From contig NZ_MWQN01000003.1 in NCBI RefSeq assembly GCF_002024165.1, positions 186,001 to 250,000 of the forward strand: a stretch of 64,000 nucleotides of DNA. Reading direction: 5' to 3'. Below are positions 34,456-43,834 of this stretch, one piece after another (position 1 is the stretch's first letter; each line of letters begins with the position of its first letter). Source of the DNA: Embleya scabrispora (GTDB lineage Bacteria; Actinomycetota; Actinomycetes; Streptomycetales; Streptomycetaceae). The notes beneath the pieces are model-generated. The model worked only from the letters and a program-made list of their open reading frames with translations. It searched no databases and was not told the origin of the DNA. Made by a program: the position numbers and the translations under genes.

Positions 34456-36045
34456 ATGACTGGACTGTCCCCCAGGCTGCGAACAAGACGTACCGTCTAC
34501 TTCGCCGTCGCCACCATCGCCGTCGTCGGCGTCAGTGGTGCCGCCCTCCCTCTCGTCTCGTCCCTGTCCCCCGAACTCGCGGTCCACGGCGTCCCGTCCG
34601 GTGCCGTGCTCGGCACCGCCGTCGGCCGGAACCAGACCTGGCAGGTGGAGGCCGAATCGCTCGACGACGTGCGCATCACCCTCGACGGCCGGCCCCTCGC
34701 CGGCCGCCGCGTGGGCGATCGACTCGTCGTCTCCACCCCCGGGCTCGCCGAGGGCAGGCACCGCTTCACCGCCTCCATCGACGGCGCTCTACCGATGACG
34801 TCCACCTCCGTCGACCGTGAATTCACCGTGGACACCACCCCACCCACGCTGACCGTGGAGCCGGTGAAGGCGCAGAAGATGAACGCGCCCGTGACGGTAC
34901 GCGGACGAGCCCAGGGCGCCACCGGCGTCCAGGTGGCGGGCCGGCGGGCCGAGGTCGGCCCGGACGGCGGGTTCACCGTCGAACTGGGCCAGGCGCCCTC
35001 CGCCTTCGACGTCGTCGCCACCGACAAGGCGGGCAACGCCACGAAGGTCCCCACCATCGTCTCCGTGCCCTACCCGGGCGCCCGCGCCGCGCACATCACC
35101 GCCATCGGTTGGAGCGCGGCATCCCTGCGCGAGCCGCTGCTCGACCTGGCACGGCAGAAGAAGATCGACGCCGTCGAACTGGACATCAAGGACGAGAGCG
35201 GCGAGGTCGGCTACGACTCCCAGGTGCCCCTGGCCCGACAGATCGGAGCGAACAAGCCCTCGTACAACCCGCGCGCGGTGCTGGACCAACTCCACGCCAT
35301 GGGGGTGCGCGTGATCGGCCGCATCGTCGCCTTCCGCGATCCGGTCCTGGGCGCGAAGTCCTGGGCGGCCGGCGCCAAGAACCGACTCGTGCAAACGCCC
35401 TCGGGGGATGCCTACGACGGCGGGCACTACGGCAAGTTCGCGTTCACCAACTTCGCCGATCCCGAGGTGCGCGCCTACAACATCGACCTGGCCGTCGAGG
35501 CGGCGAAGCTCGGCTTCGACGACATCCTGTACGACTACGTGCGTCGCCCGGACGGCCGACTCTCGCAGATGTCGTTCCCGGGACTCGGCAAACGGGCGCC
35601 CGAGCAGTCCATCGCCGATTTCGTCGCCGAGACCCGCACCGCGATCCGCCCGCACGGCGCCTTCCTCGGTGCCTCCGTGTTCGGCATCGCCGCAACCCGG
35701 CCGACCGAGATCGCCCAGGACATCCCGCTGCTCGCCAAGTCCGCCGACTACATCGCACCGATGGTCTACCCGTCGCACTGGGCCGCGGGCGAGTACGGCG
35801 TCGCCTCCCCCAACAGCAGCCCCTACGACATCGTCCAGCGCTCCCTCGCCGACTTCACCAAGCAGACGGCGGGCACGGGCGCGAGCGTCGTGCCCTGGTT
35901 GCAGGACTTCTCGATGGGCGTCACCTACGGACCCGCCGAAGTCGCCGCCCAGATCAAGGCGGCACGCGACAACAACATGCCCTCCTTCCTGCTCTGGAAC
36001 GCGGGCGCCCGCTACCAGGGCGCAGCCCTGGGCGCCACGCCGTGA
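34456..36045 (+). CDS. Secreted glycoside-hydrolase-like protein (DUF4015/GHL type) with Ig-like N-terminal region
   Basis: 529 residues from ATG at 34456 with GGAG 7 nt upstream. A basic N-terminus and one hydrophobic helix (TVYFAVATIAVVGVSGAAL) act as signal or anchor. Residues ~45-210 are beta-rich Ig-like repeats (VRITLDGRPLAGRRVGDRLV, TTPPTLTVEPV). From ~215 comes a TIM-barrel-like domain: DAVELDIKDESGEVGYDSQV, YNPRAVLDQLHAMGVRVIGRIVAFRDPVL, FDDILYDYVRRPDGR, YIAPMVYPSHWAAGEYG. This matches the putative glycosidase family Pfam DUF4015. Encoded 29 nt before a polysaccharide deacetylase, so both may trim one cell-surface polysaccharide. Confidence 0.85.
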   Translation: MTGLSPRLRTRRTVYFAVATIAVVGVSGAALPLVSSLSPELAVHGVPSGAVLGTAVGRNQTWQVEAESLDDVRITLDGRPLAGRRVGDRLVVSTPGLAEGRHRFTASIDGALPMTSTSVDREFTVDTTPPTLTVEPVKAQKMNAPVTVRGRAQGATGVQVAGRRAEVGPDGGFTVELGQAPSAFDVVATDKAGNATKVPTIVSVPYPGARAAHITAIGWSAASLREPLLDLARQKKIDAVELDIKDESGEVGYDSQVPLARQIGANKPSYNPRAVLDQLHAMGVRVIGRIVAFRDPVLGAKSWAAGAKNRLVQTPSGDAYDGGHYGKFAFTNFADPEVRAYNIDLAVEAAKLGFDDILYDYVRRPDGRLSQMSFPGLGKRAPEQSIADFVAETRTAIRPHGAFLGASVFGIAATRPTEIAQDIPLLAKSADYIAPMVYPSHWAAGEYGVASPNSSPYDIVQRSLADFTKQTAGTGASVVPWLQDFSMGVTYGPAEVAAQIKAARDNNMPSFLLWNAGARYQGAALGATP

Positions 36046-36074
36046 CCCCGCCTCGCCACCTTCGGGAGAAGACC

Positions 36075-37124
36075 GTGCAGCATCGACTCGTTCCCACCGT
36101 CGCCGCCCTCGCCGCGCTCCTGCTCGCGGCCACCGCTTGCGGTGACGACGCCCACTCGGACGGCACGCCGTCCGCCGGGGACGCCCGACGACAACCGGCC
36201 GCAGCCGGGCAACCCGCCGCCCCACCCGCCCGTGTCCCCGCCGACCCGGCCGCGGTGGGCGCCGACGAGACCGGCGCCGTGCCGGTGTTGATGTACCACC
36301 AGATCGTCACGTCGCCCAAGAGCGTGTACGACCGTACGCCCGAGGACTTTCGCGCCGAGCTGGAACGCCTGGCGCGCGAGAAGTACGTCCCGGTGACGGC
36401 GGCCGAATACGCGTCCGGGCGCATCGACATCCCCGCCGGCACCCATCCGGTCGTCTTGACGTTCGACGACTCGTCCAAGAGCCAGTTCCGCCTCGACCCG
36501 GGCGGCGGGGCCGCACCCGACACCGCCGTCGGCATCCTCTTGGACGTCGCCCGTACCCACCCGGGGTTCCGCCCGGTGGCCACGATGTTCGTCAACGCCG
36601 ACCCCTTCGGCGACCCCGGGGGCCGCAAAACCCTGCCGTGGCTGCATGATCACGGGTTCGAGGTGGGCAACCACACGCGCGACCACGCCAACCTGCGTTC
36701 GGCGACCCCGGAAGCGGCCACCCGGCAGATCGCCGAGCAACAGGCGATGATCCTGGCCGCCCTCCCCGGCGCCACCGTGGACACCCTCGCATTGCCGTTC
36801 GGCGCCGAACCGAAGCCGGCGTCACTCGCGGCCAAGGGCAACAGCGGCACGGTCGCCTACGAACACCGAGGAGTGTTCCTGGTCGGTGCCAATCCGGCCC
36901 CGTCACCGTTCGCGCCCACCTTCGACCCGGGCGCGGTGGCACGGATCCGCTCCGCGCCGGCCACCGGCGAGGACGCCCGCTACGGGTCGACCGCGTGGCT
37001 GGACCAACTCGCCGACGGCCGCGTCCGCCGCTACACCTCCGACGGCGATCCGACCACGATCGCCTACCCCCGCGGCGGCACCGCGCCGGCCGCGGCCTAC
37101 ACCTCGCGAAGCCGCGCCTACTGA
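36075..37124 (+). CDS. Polysaccharide deacetylase (NodB-like) lipoprotein
   Basis: 349 residues from GTG at 36075 with GGGAG 7 nt upstream. The signal peptide ends in a lipobox (LLAATAC). After a Pro/Ala linker the deacetylase domain has VPVLMYHQIV, the metal-binding VVLTFDDSS (Asp-Asp) and EVGNHTRDHANL (HxxxH), and LPFGAEPKP. It should remove acetyl groups from an exported polysaccharide at the outer membrane face. The pairing with a glycosidase-like protein recalls systems such as PelA, where hydrolase and deacetylase domains are in one chain; that link is an inference. Confidence 0.88.
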   Translation: MQHRLVPTVAALAALLLAATACGDDAHSDGTPSAGDARRQPAAAGQPAAPPARVPADPAAVGADETGAVPVLMYHQIVTSPKSVYDRTPEDFRAELERLAREKYVPVTAAEYASGRIDIPAGTHPVVLTFDDSSKSQFRLDPGGGAAPDTAVGILLDVARTHPGFRPVATMFVNADPFGDPGGRKTLPWLHDHGFEVGNHTRDHANLRSATPEAATRQIAEQQAMILAALPGATVDTLALPFGAEPKPASLAAKGNSGTVAYEHRGVFLVGANPAPSPFAPTFDPGAVARIRSAPATGEDARYGSTAWLDQLADGRVRRYTSDGDPTTIAYPRGGTAPAAAYTSRSRAY

Positions 37125-37512
37125 TCCCCCCTACTTCCCCGAACACGCACGGGCGGCCGGGGCGGCCCTCCGCCTCGGCCCGAGCCCCCGCCGGTCGGCC
37201 ACCGGCTCCGGGCGGGATGCCACGTCGACGCCTATACGCGAAGTCGGTCACTGGGCGTCACGGGGCGACCCGTCGCGCGTGCGGTGAAGTGAGCCACACC
37301 GTGGTGATGCGCACCCAAGTGAGGCCGGTCGAGAACCGGTCGAGAACGAGGACCGGTGGGGCCCGACCCAACCGGTGTGTGTTCCCTGGGCAGCGCATGT
37401 CCACCACGCACATGCGTTCGGTTCCGTCTCACGGCCCTCCCGATCGCGATCGCGAAGGCGACGCCGTGGGCGCGCGGTGCGAACGTGGCGCGTTCGTCCG
37501 TAGGCTTCGGCG
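37125..37512. other. Intergenic region
   Basis: 388 bp before the YdcF-type gene. The only structure noticed is a perfect 11-bp tandem duplication (CCGGTCGAGAA twice, 37325-37346). No gene supported. Confidence 0.4.
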
Positions 37513-38517
37513 GTGTTCGCCTACCTCTTCGCCGCGCTGTTCTTCCTGTTCTTCCTCGTCGGAGTCGTCCGCGACCCACGCCGATTCGGTAACGCCGTCC
37601 TCCTCGGCCTGGCCGTGGTCGCCCTCGTCGTCGGGCTGCTCGGCGAACTGCATCGCATGCCGGAGCGCTTCGCCGACGTGGTGACGCTGCTGCTCCTGTT
37701 CCTGCCGGCTCTGGGCGTGCTCCTGTTGGCCGGCGCGCTGGTGTCCAACGGCGCGACGATGGTGCGGCGGGAGGGAGTTCGTGCCGCGAACCTGCTCTCG
37801 CTGCTCGCCGGGCTGGCCATCGTCGGCGTGATCATCCTGCTGGTCACCGCCCTGTTCATCCGCTCACGCACCCTGATCGTGATCGCCGGCACGGTCGTGC
37901 TGGTGGTCGGCTACGTGTCCTTCCTGCTGGTGTGCTTCCTCGGCTATGCCTTCCTCTACGAGCGTTTGCGGGTGCGCCGATCGGTGGGTTTCGTGGTCGT
38001 ACTGGGCTCCGGCCTCGTCGGCGGTACGACGGTGCCGCCCCTGCTGGCCTCCCGACTCGACCGCGCGCGAAAGCTCTTCGACGCCCAGGTCGCGCGTGGG
38101 AACCGGCCCGTGCTCATCACGTCGGGCGGCCAGGGCCCCGACGAACATCTGCCGGAGTCGCACGCGATGGCCGACTACCTGGTCACCCGCGGGGTACCCG
38201 CGGAGCGGATCGTGCGCGAGGACCTTTCCCGGAACACCGAGGAGAACCTGCGCTTCAGCAAGACGATCATGACGAAGATCGATCCCGACTACCGGTGCGT
38301 GATCGTCACCAACAACTTCCACGTCTTCCGTGCCGCGCTGACCGCCCGACGTACCGGAGTCCGCGGCCAGGTGGTCGGCGCGCCGACGGCGAAGTACTTC
38401 CAACCCAGCGCGACGATCCGCGAGTTCGTCGCGGTGTTCCTGACCTACAAGGTCGTCAACCTCGGCGTGTGCCTGCTCATCGCCGTCTCCGGCGTGGCCG
38501 CCTGGCTGTGGCACTGA
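37513..38517 (+). CDS. YdcF/DUF218 family membrane protein
   Basis: 334 residues from GTG. Five or so hydrophobic segments span ~1-155 (YLFAALFFLFFLVGVV, VLLGLAVVALVVGLLG, LLLLFLPALGVLLLAGALV, LSLLAGLAIVGVIILLVTALF, TLIVIAGTVVLVVGYVSFLLV). The DUF218 domain then follows: VVVLGSGLVGGTTVPPLLASRLDRARKLF, PVLITSGGQGPDEHLPESHAMADYLV, IVREDLSRNTEENLRFSK and CVIVTNNFHVFRAALTARR. A C-terminal helix (GVCLLIAVSGVAAWLW) ends it. The family is linked to envelope polysaccharide metabolism; exact reaction unknown. Confidence 0.9.
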   Translation: MFAYLFAALFFLFFLVGVVRDPRRFGNAVLLGLAVVALVVGLLGELHRMPERFADVVTLLLLFLPALGVLLLAGALVSNGATMVRREGVRAANLLSLLAGLAIVGVIILLVTALFIRSRTLIVIAGTVVLVVGYVSFLLVCFLGYAFLYERLRVRRSVGFVVVLGSGLVGGTTVPPLLASRLDRARKLFDAQVARGNRPVLITSGGQGPDEHLPESHAMADYLVTRGVPAERIVREDLSRNTEENLRFSKTIMTKIDPDYRCVIVTNNFHVFRAALTARRTGVRGQVVGAPTAKYFQPSATIREFVAVFLTYKVVNLGVCLLIAVSGVAAWLWH

Positions 38518-38573
38518 CCGATGGGCCGGCGACGGCCCGACCCTGCGGGGCGCAGTCGGAGTGTTCACGTGGA

Positions 38574-38614
38574 CGCGCCCCCGCCCGCCCACGCGCGGGG
38601 CGAGCGGGGGCGCG
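38574..38614. terminator. Bidirectional terminator between convergent genes
   Basis: CGCGCCCCCGC (38574-38584) pairs exactly with GCGGGGGCGCG (38604-38614), with further GC pairing in the loop. It sits between the ends of the YdcF gene (plus) and the erythromycin-esterase-like gene (minus), so it probably ends both transcripts. Confidence 0.65.
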
Positions 38615-38636
38615 GATTCGGTGCCGGGTCGCGGGC

Positions 38637-40052
38637 TCAGTTCTGGTGGGTGGCGGTAACGCGGTGCAGGTGGATGAGGATGTCGTAGGACTGCTTGAGG
38701 TTGACGTTCTCGTATTCCGGGATCGGCCACTCGGCGCCCAGACTTCGGGTGGGTCGGGCGTTGTTCAGCCACGCGCGAGCCGAGGCCGGCGCGTGGCGGG
38801 TGTCGAGGTAGTAGTCGCGGTCGGACACGGTCTCCAGGGTGTGTTCGTTGCCGGCCGGGGTCCCGGGCCCGAGCGAGACGGGACGTGGCACCTTGTCGGG
38901 GTCTCCCGGCGCCCATGCGTTGAACTCGCCCTGCCCGAAGGTGAAACCGGCGTTGACATAGCGCGTGCCGAGCCGGTCGCGAAGGAACTCGCCCTGGAGC
39001 TTGGGGTAGCTCTCGGGACTGGACGTCACCTTCGCGACGTGGCCGTTGTGCGCGGACAGCAGGATGCGCGAGCCGGTGTGCTCGTGCCACCACACGGTGT
39101 TGGCGGCCATCTGCTCGTCCCGGTAGCGCATCATCGCCGGGACGTCCTTGGTGAAGTCGAACCCCCAGAGCGTGCCGACCTGGGCGATGGACCGCGCGTG
39201 TTGGAGGATCAGGTCGTGCTGCCGGGAGTCGGCCCCCGCAGGCCGTTGTTCCAGGAGCCGCAACACCCGCTGTACGTCCCCGCGCATGCGCTCGCGGTCG
39301 GCGAGCGGTATCCGCTCCCAGCTCGCCATGGCCTCGCCGGCGGTGCCGGTGGGCCGGGACTCGCGATACAGGCGCCGCACTTCGGGAAGCAGGTCCGGGT
39401 ACCACCGGGCCGCGTAGGCGGTGACGGTGTCGAACAGTTCGGGCCCCGCGTAGCCGACGTCGTCGCCCACGACCTGGACGGGACGGTCCGGGTGGGTTCG
39501 ATTCCAGTCGCGCATCCAGCGGAGCTGGTCCTCGGTCTCCCGCGTGTTCCAGATGACGTTCGCGTGCTGGAACTCTTCGGCCATGATCCTCGACAGGTCT
39601 CCCCTGCCGGTCCGGACCCAGTCGTTCAGCCGCAGACCGGTACTCCAGTTCGTCTCCAGGGCGAACGTGGTGAAGCCTTTTCGTTCGACGAGGTGGCGGA
39701 AGAGGCGGTCCTTGAACGCGCGGAACTCGTTCGATCCGTGCGTGGCCTCTCCCACACCGACGACGGAGGCGTTGCCGATCATGCGGTCGAAGGCCCGCAG
39801 ATCGTGGTCGGACCCGCCGGGCCGGGTCGAACCCAACGTCTGCGCCGCCCTCGACAGCGCCCGTACCGGGTCGGCGGAGCCGGCCGCCTGCGCGGGCGCG
39901 GCCCCCACGGTCGTCCCCAGGCACACGGCGAGCGCGGCCGCCGACAACAGGGTGCGCGAACCTCGTCCGGTCCCGCGATGCGCGTGAACTCCCTTTGTGT
40001 GCAGATGGCTTCGGGTGTCGCACTGTTCGTGAGCACGCTCGTGTGATCGCAT
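38637..40052 (-). CDS. Secreted erythromycin-esterase family protein
   Basis: 471 residues from ATG. A signal peptide (SRTLLSAAALAVCLG, cleavage near APAQAAG) precedes the EreA/EreB-type fold: NASVVGVGEATHGSNEFRAFK (Glu and His of the active site), FTTFALETNWSTG, VQVVGDDVGYAG, LLSAHNGHVAKV and YGILIHL-like end (SYDILIHLHRV). Members hydrolyse macrolide lactones in some clades, but many homologues, especially secreted ones, have other unknown substrates. Macrolide resistance should not be assumed. It is a single-gene unit with its own promoter. Confidence 0.88.
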   Translation of the reverse strand: MRSHERAHEQCDTRSHLHTKGVHAHRGTGRGSRTLLSAAALAVCLGTTVGAAPAQAAGSADPVRALSRAAQTLGSTRPGGSDHDLRAFDRMIGNASVVGVGEATHGSNEFRAFKDRLFRHLVERKGFTTFALETNWSTGLRLNDWVRTGRGDLSRIMAEEFQHANVIWNTRETEDQLRWMRDWNRTHPDRPVQVVGDDVGYAGPELFDTVTAYAARWYPDLLPEVRRLYRESRPTGTAGEAMASWERIPLADRERMRGDVQRVLRLLEQRPAGADSRQHDLILQHARSIAQVGTLWGFDFTKDVPAMMRYRDEQMAANTVWWHEHTGSRILLSAHNGHVAKVTSSPESYPKLQGEFLRDRLGTRYVNAGFTFGQGEFNAWAPGDPDKVPRPVSLGPGTPAGNEHTLETVSDRDYYLDTRHAPASARAWLNNARPTRSLGAEWPIPEYENVNLKQSYDILIHLHRVTATHQN

Positions 40053-40249
40053 GTTTCGACACTATGGATCCGGTGCGGCCGAGTACCTCCTTCCCGGGCA
40101 CGAGGACTTGGGTACCGACTTCCCGCCCGCACCCCCGGTACGTTGGTCCGGCCGCTCACAACCGCGCGGAGGACATCGGACACCCGCATCCGTCCCCGGT
40201 CCGAATCCGTGGGGAACCCGGTGACGCTACGGTTCGGTAGAGTCCGAGC

Positions 40250-40549
40250 GTGGCTGTGTTTCTTGTCTTTCTTCGCCGCTCGGGCCCTCACTGGGATGCG
40301 ACACGCCCCATGCAGGAACAGTCCGACTGGGCGGCCCACGCATCCTTCATGGACGAGCTCGTGGCGTCGGGTGTCGTCCTGTTGGGCGGACCACTCGCCG
40401 ACGAGCATCGTGTGGTGCTCGTCGTCGAGGCCGAATCGCCGGACAGCGTCCGTACCGTGCTCGCGCGTGATCCGTGGAGCGAGACCCACCTTCGAGTGGA
40501 CAGCGTCGAGCCGTGGACGATCCGCCTCGACGGCCGGGCCCGTCGATGA
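40250..40549 (+). CDS. YciI-like protein
   Basis: 99 residues. FLVFLRRSGPHWDATRPMQEQSDWAAHASFMDELVASGVVLLGGPLADEHRVVLVVEAESPDSVRTVLARDPW is the YCII-related dimeric alpha-beta barrel. The conserved His (AHASFM) and Asp (RDPW) are present. The role is unknown; relatives are small ligand-binding or dehydrochlorinase-like proteins. Confidence 0.88.
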   Translation: MAVFLVFLRRSGPHWDATRPMQEQSDWAAHASFMDELVASGVVLLGGPLADEHRVVLVVEAESPDSVRTVLARDPWSETHLRVDSVEPWTIRLDGRARR

Positions 40550-40646
40550 TCCGCACCGCTCCGGGCGTTCCGTGAACTCGGGGACCGTGGTCGGACCCGG
40601 CCACGGGTAGCAGCTCGACCCGCCGCGTCTGCGACTTCCGCGACGC

Positions 40647-41876
40647 CTACGGTTTGCCCGAGGAGGTTGTCGGCGTTCCCGCCGGCGCCCCGATGTCCGG
40701 TACGTCTGTGTAGTCGGGCAGTTCGACACCGTTGATCGCGCGCCCGACCAGCTCGGTGAACCATTCGCCGGTGAAATCGGGGCCCGGCTCGGTGTCCGGC
40801 CCGGGGATCGCTCGGCTGCGGGCGTTCAACCGACCGATCTCCTGGTTGGCCTCGACGAACGCACGCATCCGAGCCTCGTAGCCGGCGAACCCGGCCTTCG
40901 GGTCCCATCCGGCGGCGGCCAGTTCACCGGCCAGCAGGTAGGCCCCGACCAGCGCCAGCCCGGTGCCCTGCCCCGACATCGGCGACGAGCTGAACGCCGC
41001 ATCCCCCAGCAGCCCGACCCGTCCGCTCGACCAGTGGTCCATCGTCACCTGGGCGACCTGGTCGAGGTAGAAGTCGGGGGCGTCGTCCAGGTGCGCGAGG
41101 ATGTCCGGGGTCAACCAGCCCAGGCCGGCCATCCGCTCACGCAGCAGGCGCTTTTGGGCCGCGACATCACGGTAGTCGACGTCGAAGTCGGCCGAGGCGA
41201 AGTAGAACATGGCCATCGCCCGGGTGGCGTCCTGGATGGGCCGCAGGAGGGCGGAGCGCCCGGATTCGGCATCCTGGTACTCGAGCAGCCAACGGTCCAG
41301 CCCGAACTCGTTGGGCACACTGTAGAAGGCCAGCACCTGACCGAGGTGGCGGAGGAACCGCTCATGCGGCCCGAAGACCATCGCCCGCAGTGGCGAGTGC
41401 AGTCCGTCCGCCCCGACCACCAGCTCGAAGCGCCGCCGGCTGCCGCCCGCGAACACCACGTCGACGCCGTCCGCGTCCTGGGTGAGCTCGGCGATCCGGT
41501 CGCCGAAGATGTACTCGACGCCGTCGCGGGTGTCGTCGTGGAGCACCCGGGACAGGTCTCCGCGCAGGATCTCGATGTCCGCGATGAACCCGTCACCACC
41601 GTCGTCGTCGGCACTGAAGGTCTCCAGCACTCGCCCGTCCGCGTCGACGGTGTGCGCGCCGGCGGTGTCAGTGCACGCCGCGCGGACCGCCGCATCCAGT
41701 CCCATTCGCCGAATGACCTCCTTGGCCACCCCGCGCGCGTCCACCGCCTGCCCGCCGGGGCGCAGCTCGGGGGCCCGCTCCACCACGGTCACCTCGGCCC
41801 CTCGCCGGCGCAGCCAGTGGGCCAGCGCGGGCCCCGCGATGCTCGCTCCCGCCACCAACACCCTGGTACCGCTCAC
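40647..41876 (-). CDS. FAD-dependent monooxygenase (PHBH/tetracycline-hydroxylase type)
   Basis: 409 residues from GTG at 41876, chosen for GGGAG 6 nt upstream. FAD-binding TRVLVAGASIAGPALAHWLRRRG (Rossmann), VVGADGLHSPLR (DG motif) and VGLLGDAAFSSSPMSGQGTGLAL (GD motif) are all present. The family (class A flavin monooxygenases, near TetX/RebC types) hydroxylates aromatics or modifies polyketides and antibiotics. No linked substrate gene is seen, so the target is unknown. Confidence 0.9.
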   Translation of the reverse strand: MSGTRVLVAGASIAGPALAHWLRRRGAEVTVVERAPELRPGGQAVDARGVAKEVIRRMGLDAAVRAACTDTAGAHTVDADGRVLETFSADDDGGDGFIADIEILRGDLSRVLHDDTRDGVEYIFGDRIAELTQDADGVDVVFAGGSRRRFELVVGADGLHSPLRAMVFGPHERFLRHLGQVLAFYSVPNEFGLDRWLLEYQDAESGRSALLRPIQDATRAMAMFYFASADFDVDYRDVAAQKRLLRERMAGLGWLTPDILAHLDDAPDFYLDQVAQVTMDHWSSGRVGLLGDAAFSSSPMSGQGTGLALVGAYLLAGELAAAGWDPKAGFAGYEARMRAFVEANQEIGRLNARSRAIPGPDTEPGPDFTGEWFTELVGRAINGVELPDYTDVPDIGAPAGTPTTSSGKP

Positions 41877-42225
41877 TGTGTCTCCCGCTCGCCCCGCCGG
41901 ATCATCGTCCGGACCGATTGTTCCCGCTCCGATCCACCGACGTCGGTGCATCCGGAGGTATGGACGACGGATCCGTCCGGAACTCATCGGTGCGGCCGAG
42001 ATCCGTCACGGACGATGGGGCCGGCGCGTCATCGCTACACGATTGCCCGTCGGACCGACATGTCGTTTTCGATCGCCGCCGCCCTGAATTGCACCGGCAG
42101 TACAGCCGGTTGGTGTGCACGTCCGCACTGTGTCGGGCTTCGGCCCCTGTGTGACGGACCTTGACGCGCTCTCGACCGGAGTCGGACCATGAGCGCTCGT
42201 GCTTGATCGACGAACGGGGGAACAC
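41877..42225. other. Divergent intergenic region
   Basis: 349 bp between the monooxygenase and the small secreted protein gene. It should hold both promoters. No repeat or gene is supported; the short open frames have shadow-like composition. Confidence 0.35.
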
Positions 42226-42468
42226 ATGTCGAAGTCGACGCGGAGACTGGCCGGTCTGGCGCTCGCGGCCACGGCAGCGGCGGGACTGGTGACGGCGGGA
42301 GCCGGCTCGGCGCAGGCGGCGAGCGGGAGTTACATCGCCACCTATCGCTACCTGTCCGAGTGCCAGAACACCGGCGCGATGTACGTGCACTACGCCGGTG
42401 CGAGCACGTACCACTGCACCGGCAACGGCGCGGTCGGCTTCTCCCTGTACGTGGAGTACTGGGCCTGA
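42226..42468 (+). CDS. Small secreted protein with one cysteine pair
   Basis: 80 residues from ATG at 42226 with GGGGGA upstream. A signal peptide (STRRLAGLALAATAAAGLVTA, cleavage after AQA) leaves a mature chain of ~50 residues. This chain is rich in Ser, Gly and Tyr, with YLSECQNTGAMYVHY and STYHCTGNGAVGFSLYVEY. Its only two cysteines (in SECQ and YHCT) are likely disulfide-bonded after export. It resembles actinomycete secreted peptides of unknown function; an inhibitor or signal role is possible but not shown. Confidence 0.8.
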   Translation: MSKSTRRLAGLALAATAAAGLVTAGAGSAQAASGSYIATYRYLSECQNTGAMYVHYAGASTYHCTGNGAVGFSLYVEYWA

Positions 42469-42645
42469 TCCGACGCCGCCGGGTACCGCCCCTGGTCCTG
42501 CCGAGGGGCGGCACCCGGCAACACCCGCCGGGCGGCCGCGGGTCGCCGGTCGGGATGATTCCTTCGTGGTGCGCGCCCATCGCCCGCGGGGCCGGCCGCG
42601 GCGTGCGAGGGTGGTGGGCGACCCGGCGCGAAGGAGTGGGCACGA

Positions 42646-43833
42646 ATGGCGTTGCTGATCACGGCGGATCAGGTATTGCAGGGCCCTGCCGGGGCGCGGA
42701 TCAAGGACGGCGCGGTCCTGGTCGACGGGAGCGCGATCGTCGCGGTGGGCCCGCGCGGCGTGGTCGAGGCGCTGGCCGGCCCGGATGTGGAACGCAGCGA
42801 CCACCCGGGCGCGACCGTGCTGCCCGGCCTGATCAACTGCCACGTCCACCTGGCCTTCGACGCCGGGCCCGACCCGGTCGGCACTCTCGGCGACACCGAC
42901 GACGCCGCGCTCGCGCTCGGTATGGCGGATCGCGCCCGGCAGTTGCTCGCCGGCGGCGTCACCACCGCCCGCGACCTCGGCGACCGCGGCGCGCTCGCGG
43001 TGCGGCTGCGCGACACGATCGCCGCGGGCGACCTGCCCGGTCCACGCATCCTCGCCGCGACCGCGCCGCTCACGCCGCCGGGCGGCCACTGCTGGTTCCT
43101 CGGCGGCGAGGTGGACGGCACGGCGGCGATCCGGGACCGGATTCGGCGCAACGTCGCCGCGGGCGCGGATCTGATCAAGGTGATGGCGAGCGGTGGCCAG
43201 ATGACGCCGGGCGGCGCGGCCATGTGGGAGTCGCAATTCGACACGGAGCAACTGCGCGTCGTCGTGGACGAGGCGCATGAGGCGGGCCTGCGGGTGGCCG
43301 CGCACGCGCACGGGACCGCGTCGATCGTGTCCGCGGTGGACGCCGGTGTCGACTCGTTGGAGCACTGCACGTGGCTCACCGACGGCGTCCCGGACGAACG
43401 CGAGGACGTCGCCGCGCGGATCGTCGAACAGGGCATCCACGTGTGCTCGGCGATGTCACCGAACTGGCGCGCCTTCATCGAACGGCTCGGCCCCGAGCGG
43501 GCGGAGCGTTCCTTCGCGAGGCTGCGTTGGATGGACGGACTGGGCGTGCGGCTGGTCACCGGCACCGACGCGGGCCTGCCGTTCTCCGGGTTCGGCGACT
43601 TCGTGGGCGCCCTCGGGCTCTACGAGTATCTGGGCTTCCCGCTGGAGCGCATCGTCGAGATGGCCACCACCCGCTCGGCCGAGGCGCTGGGCCTGACCGA
43701 CGAGACGGGCCGACTGGCTCCGGGCCTGGCCGCGGACCTGCTCGTGGTCGCCGGCGACCCGACCACCGACCTGAACGCCCTGCGCGACCCCGCACTGATC
43801 CTCGCCCGAGGCCGCCGACACCAGAACGGTTAG
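42646..43833 (+). CDS. Metal-dependent amidohydrolase (imidazolonepropionase/Xaa-Pro dipeptidase-like)
   Basis: 395 residues. Zn-binding LPGLINCHVHLAFD (HxH), the bridging Lys in GADLIKVMASGG, His in RVAAHAHGTASI and SLEHCTWL, and the catalytic Asp in RLVTGTDAGLPFSGFGDF are all present. The C-terminal beta-sandwich closes with LAADLLVVAGDPTTDL. The group contains dipeptidases and hydrolases of cyclic amides and organophosphates. It converges on the decarboxylase gene with one base between stop codons, and a second amidohydrolase lies beyond, suggesting a joint catabolic or biosynthetic role around an amino-acid derivative. Confidence 0.9.
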   Translation: MALLITADQVLQGPAGARIKDGAVLVDGSAIVAVGPRGVVEALAGPDVERSDHPGATVLPGLINCHVHLAFDAGPDPVGTLGDTDDAALALGMADRARQLLAGGVTTARDLGDRGALAVRLRDTIAAGDLPGPRILAATAPLTPPGGHCWFLGGEVDGTAAIRDRIRRNVAAGADLIKVMASGGQMTPGGAAMWESQFDTEQLRVVVDEAHEAGLRVAAHAHGTASIVSAVDAGVDSLEHCTWLTDGVPDEREDVAARIVEQGIHVCSAMSPNWRAFIERLGPERAERSFARLRWMDGLGVRLVTGTDAGLPFSGFGDFVGALGLYEYLGFPLERIVEMATTRSAEALGLTDETGRLAPGLAADLLVVAGDPTTDLNALRDPALILARGRRHQNG

Positions 43834-43834
43834 G

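Noticed and set aside
39500-39520. Possible tRNA T-arm (GGTTCGATTCC)
   Set aside because: Lies inside the esterase-like gene and no acceptor or anticodon stems can be formed around it.
38637-40052. Macrolide resistance gene
   Set aside because: The protein belongs to the erythromycin-esterase family but is secreted and has no linked macrolide genes, so resistance was not claimed.
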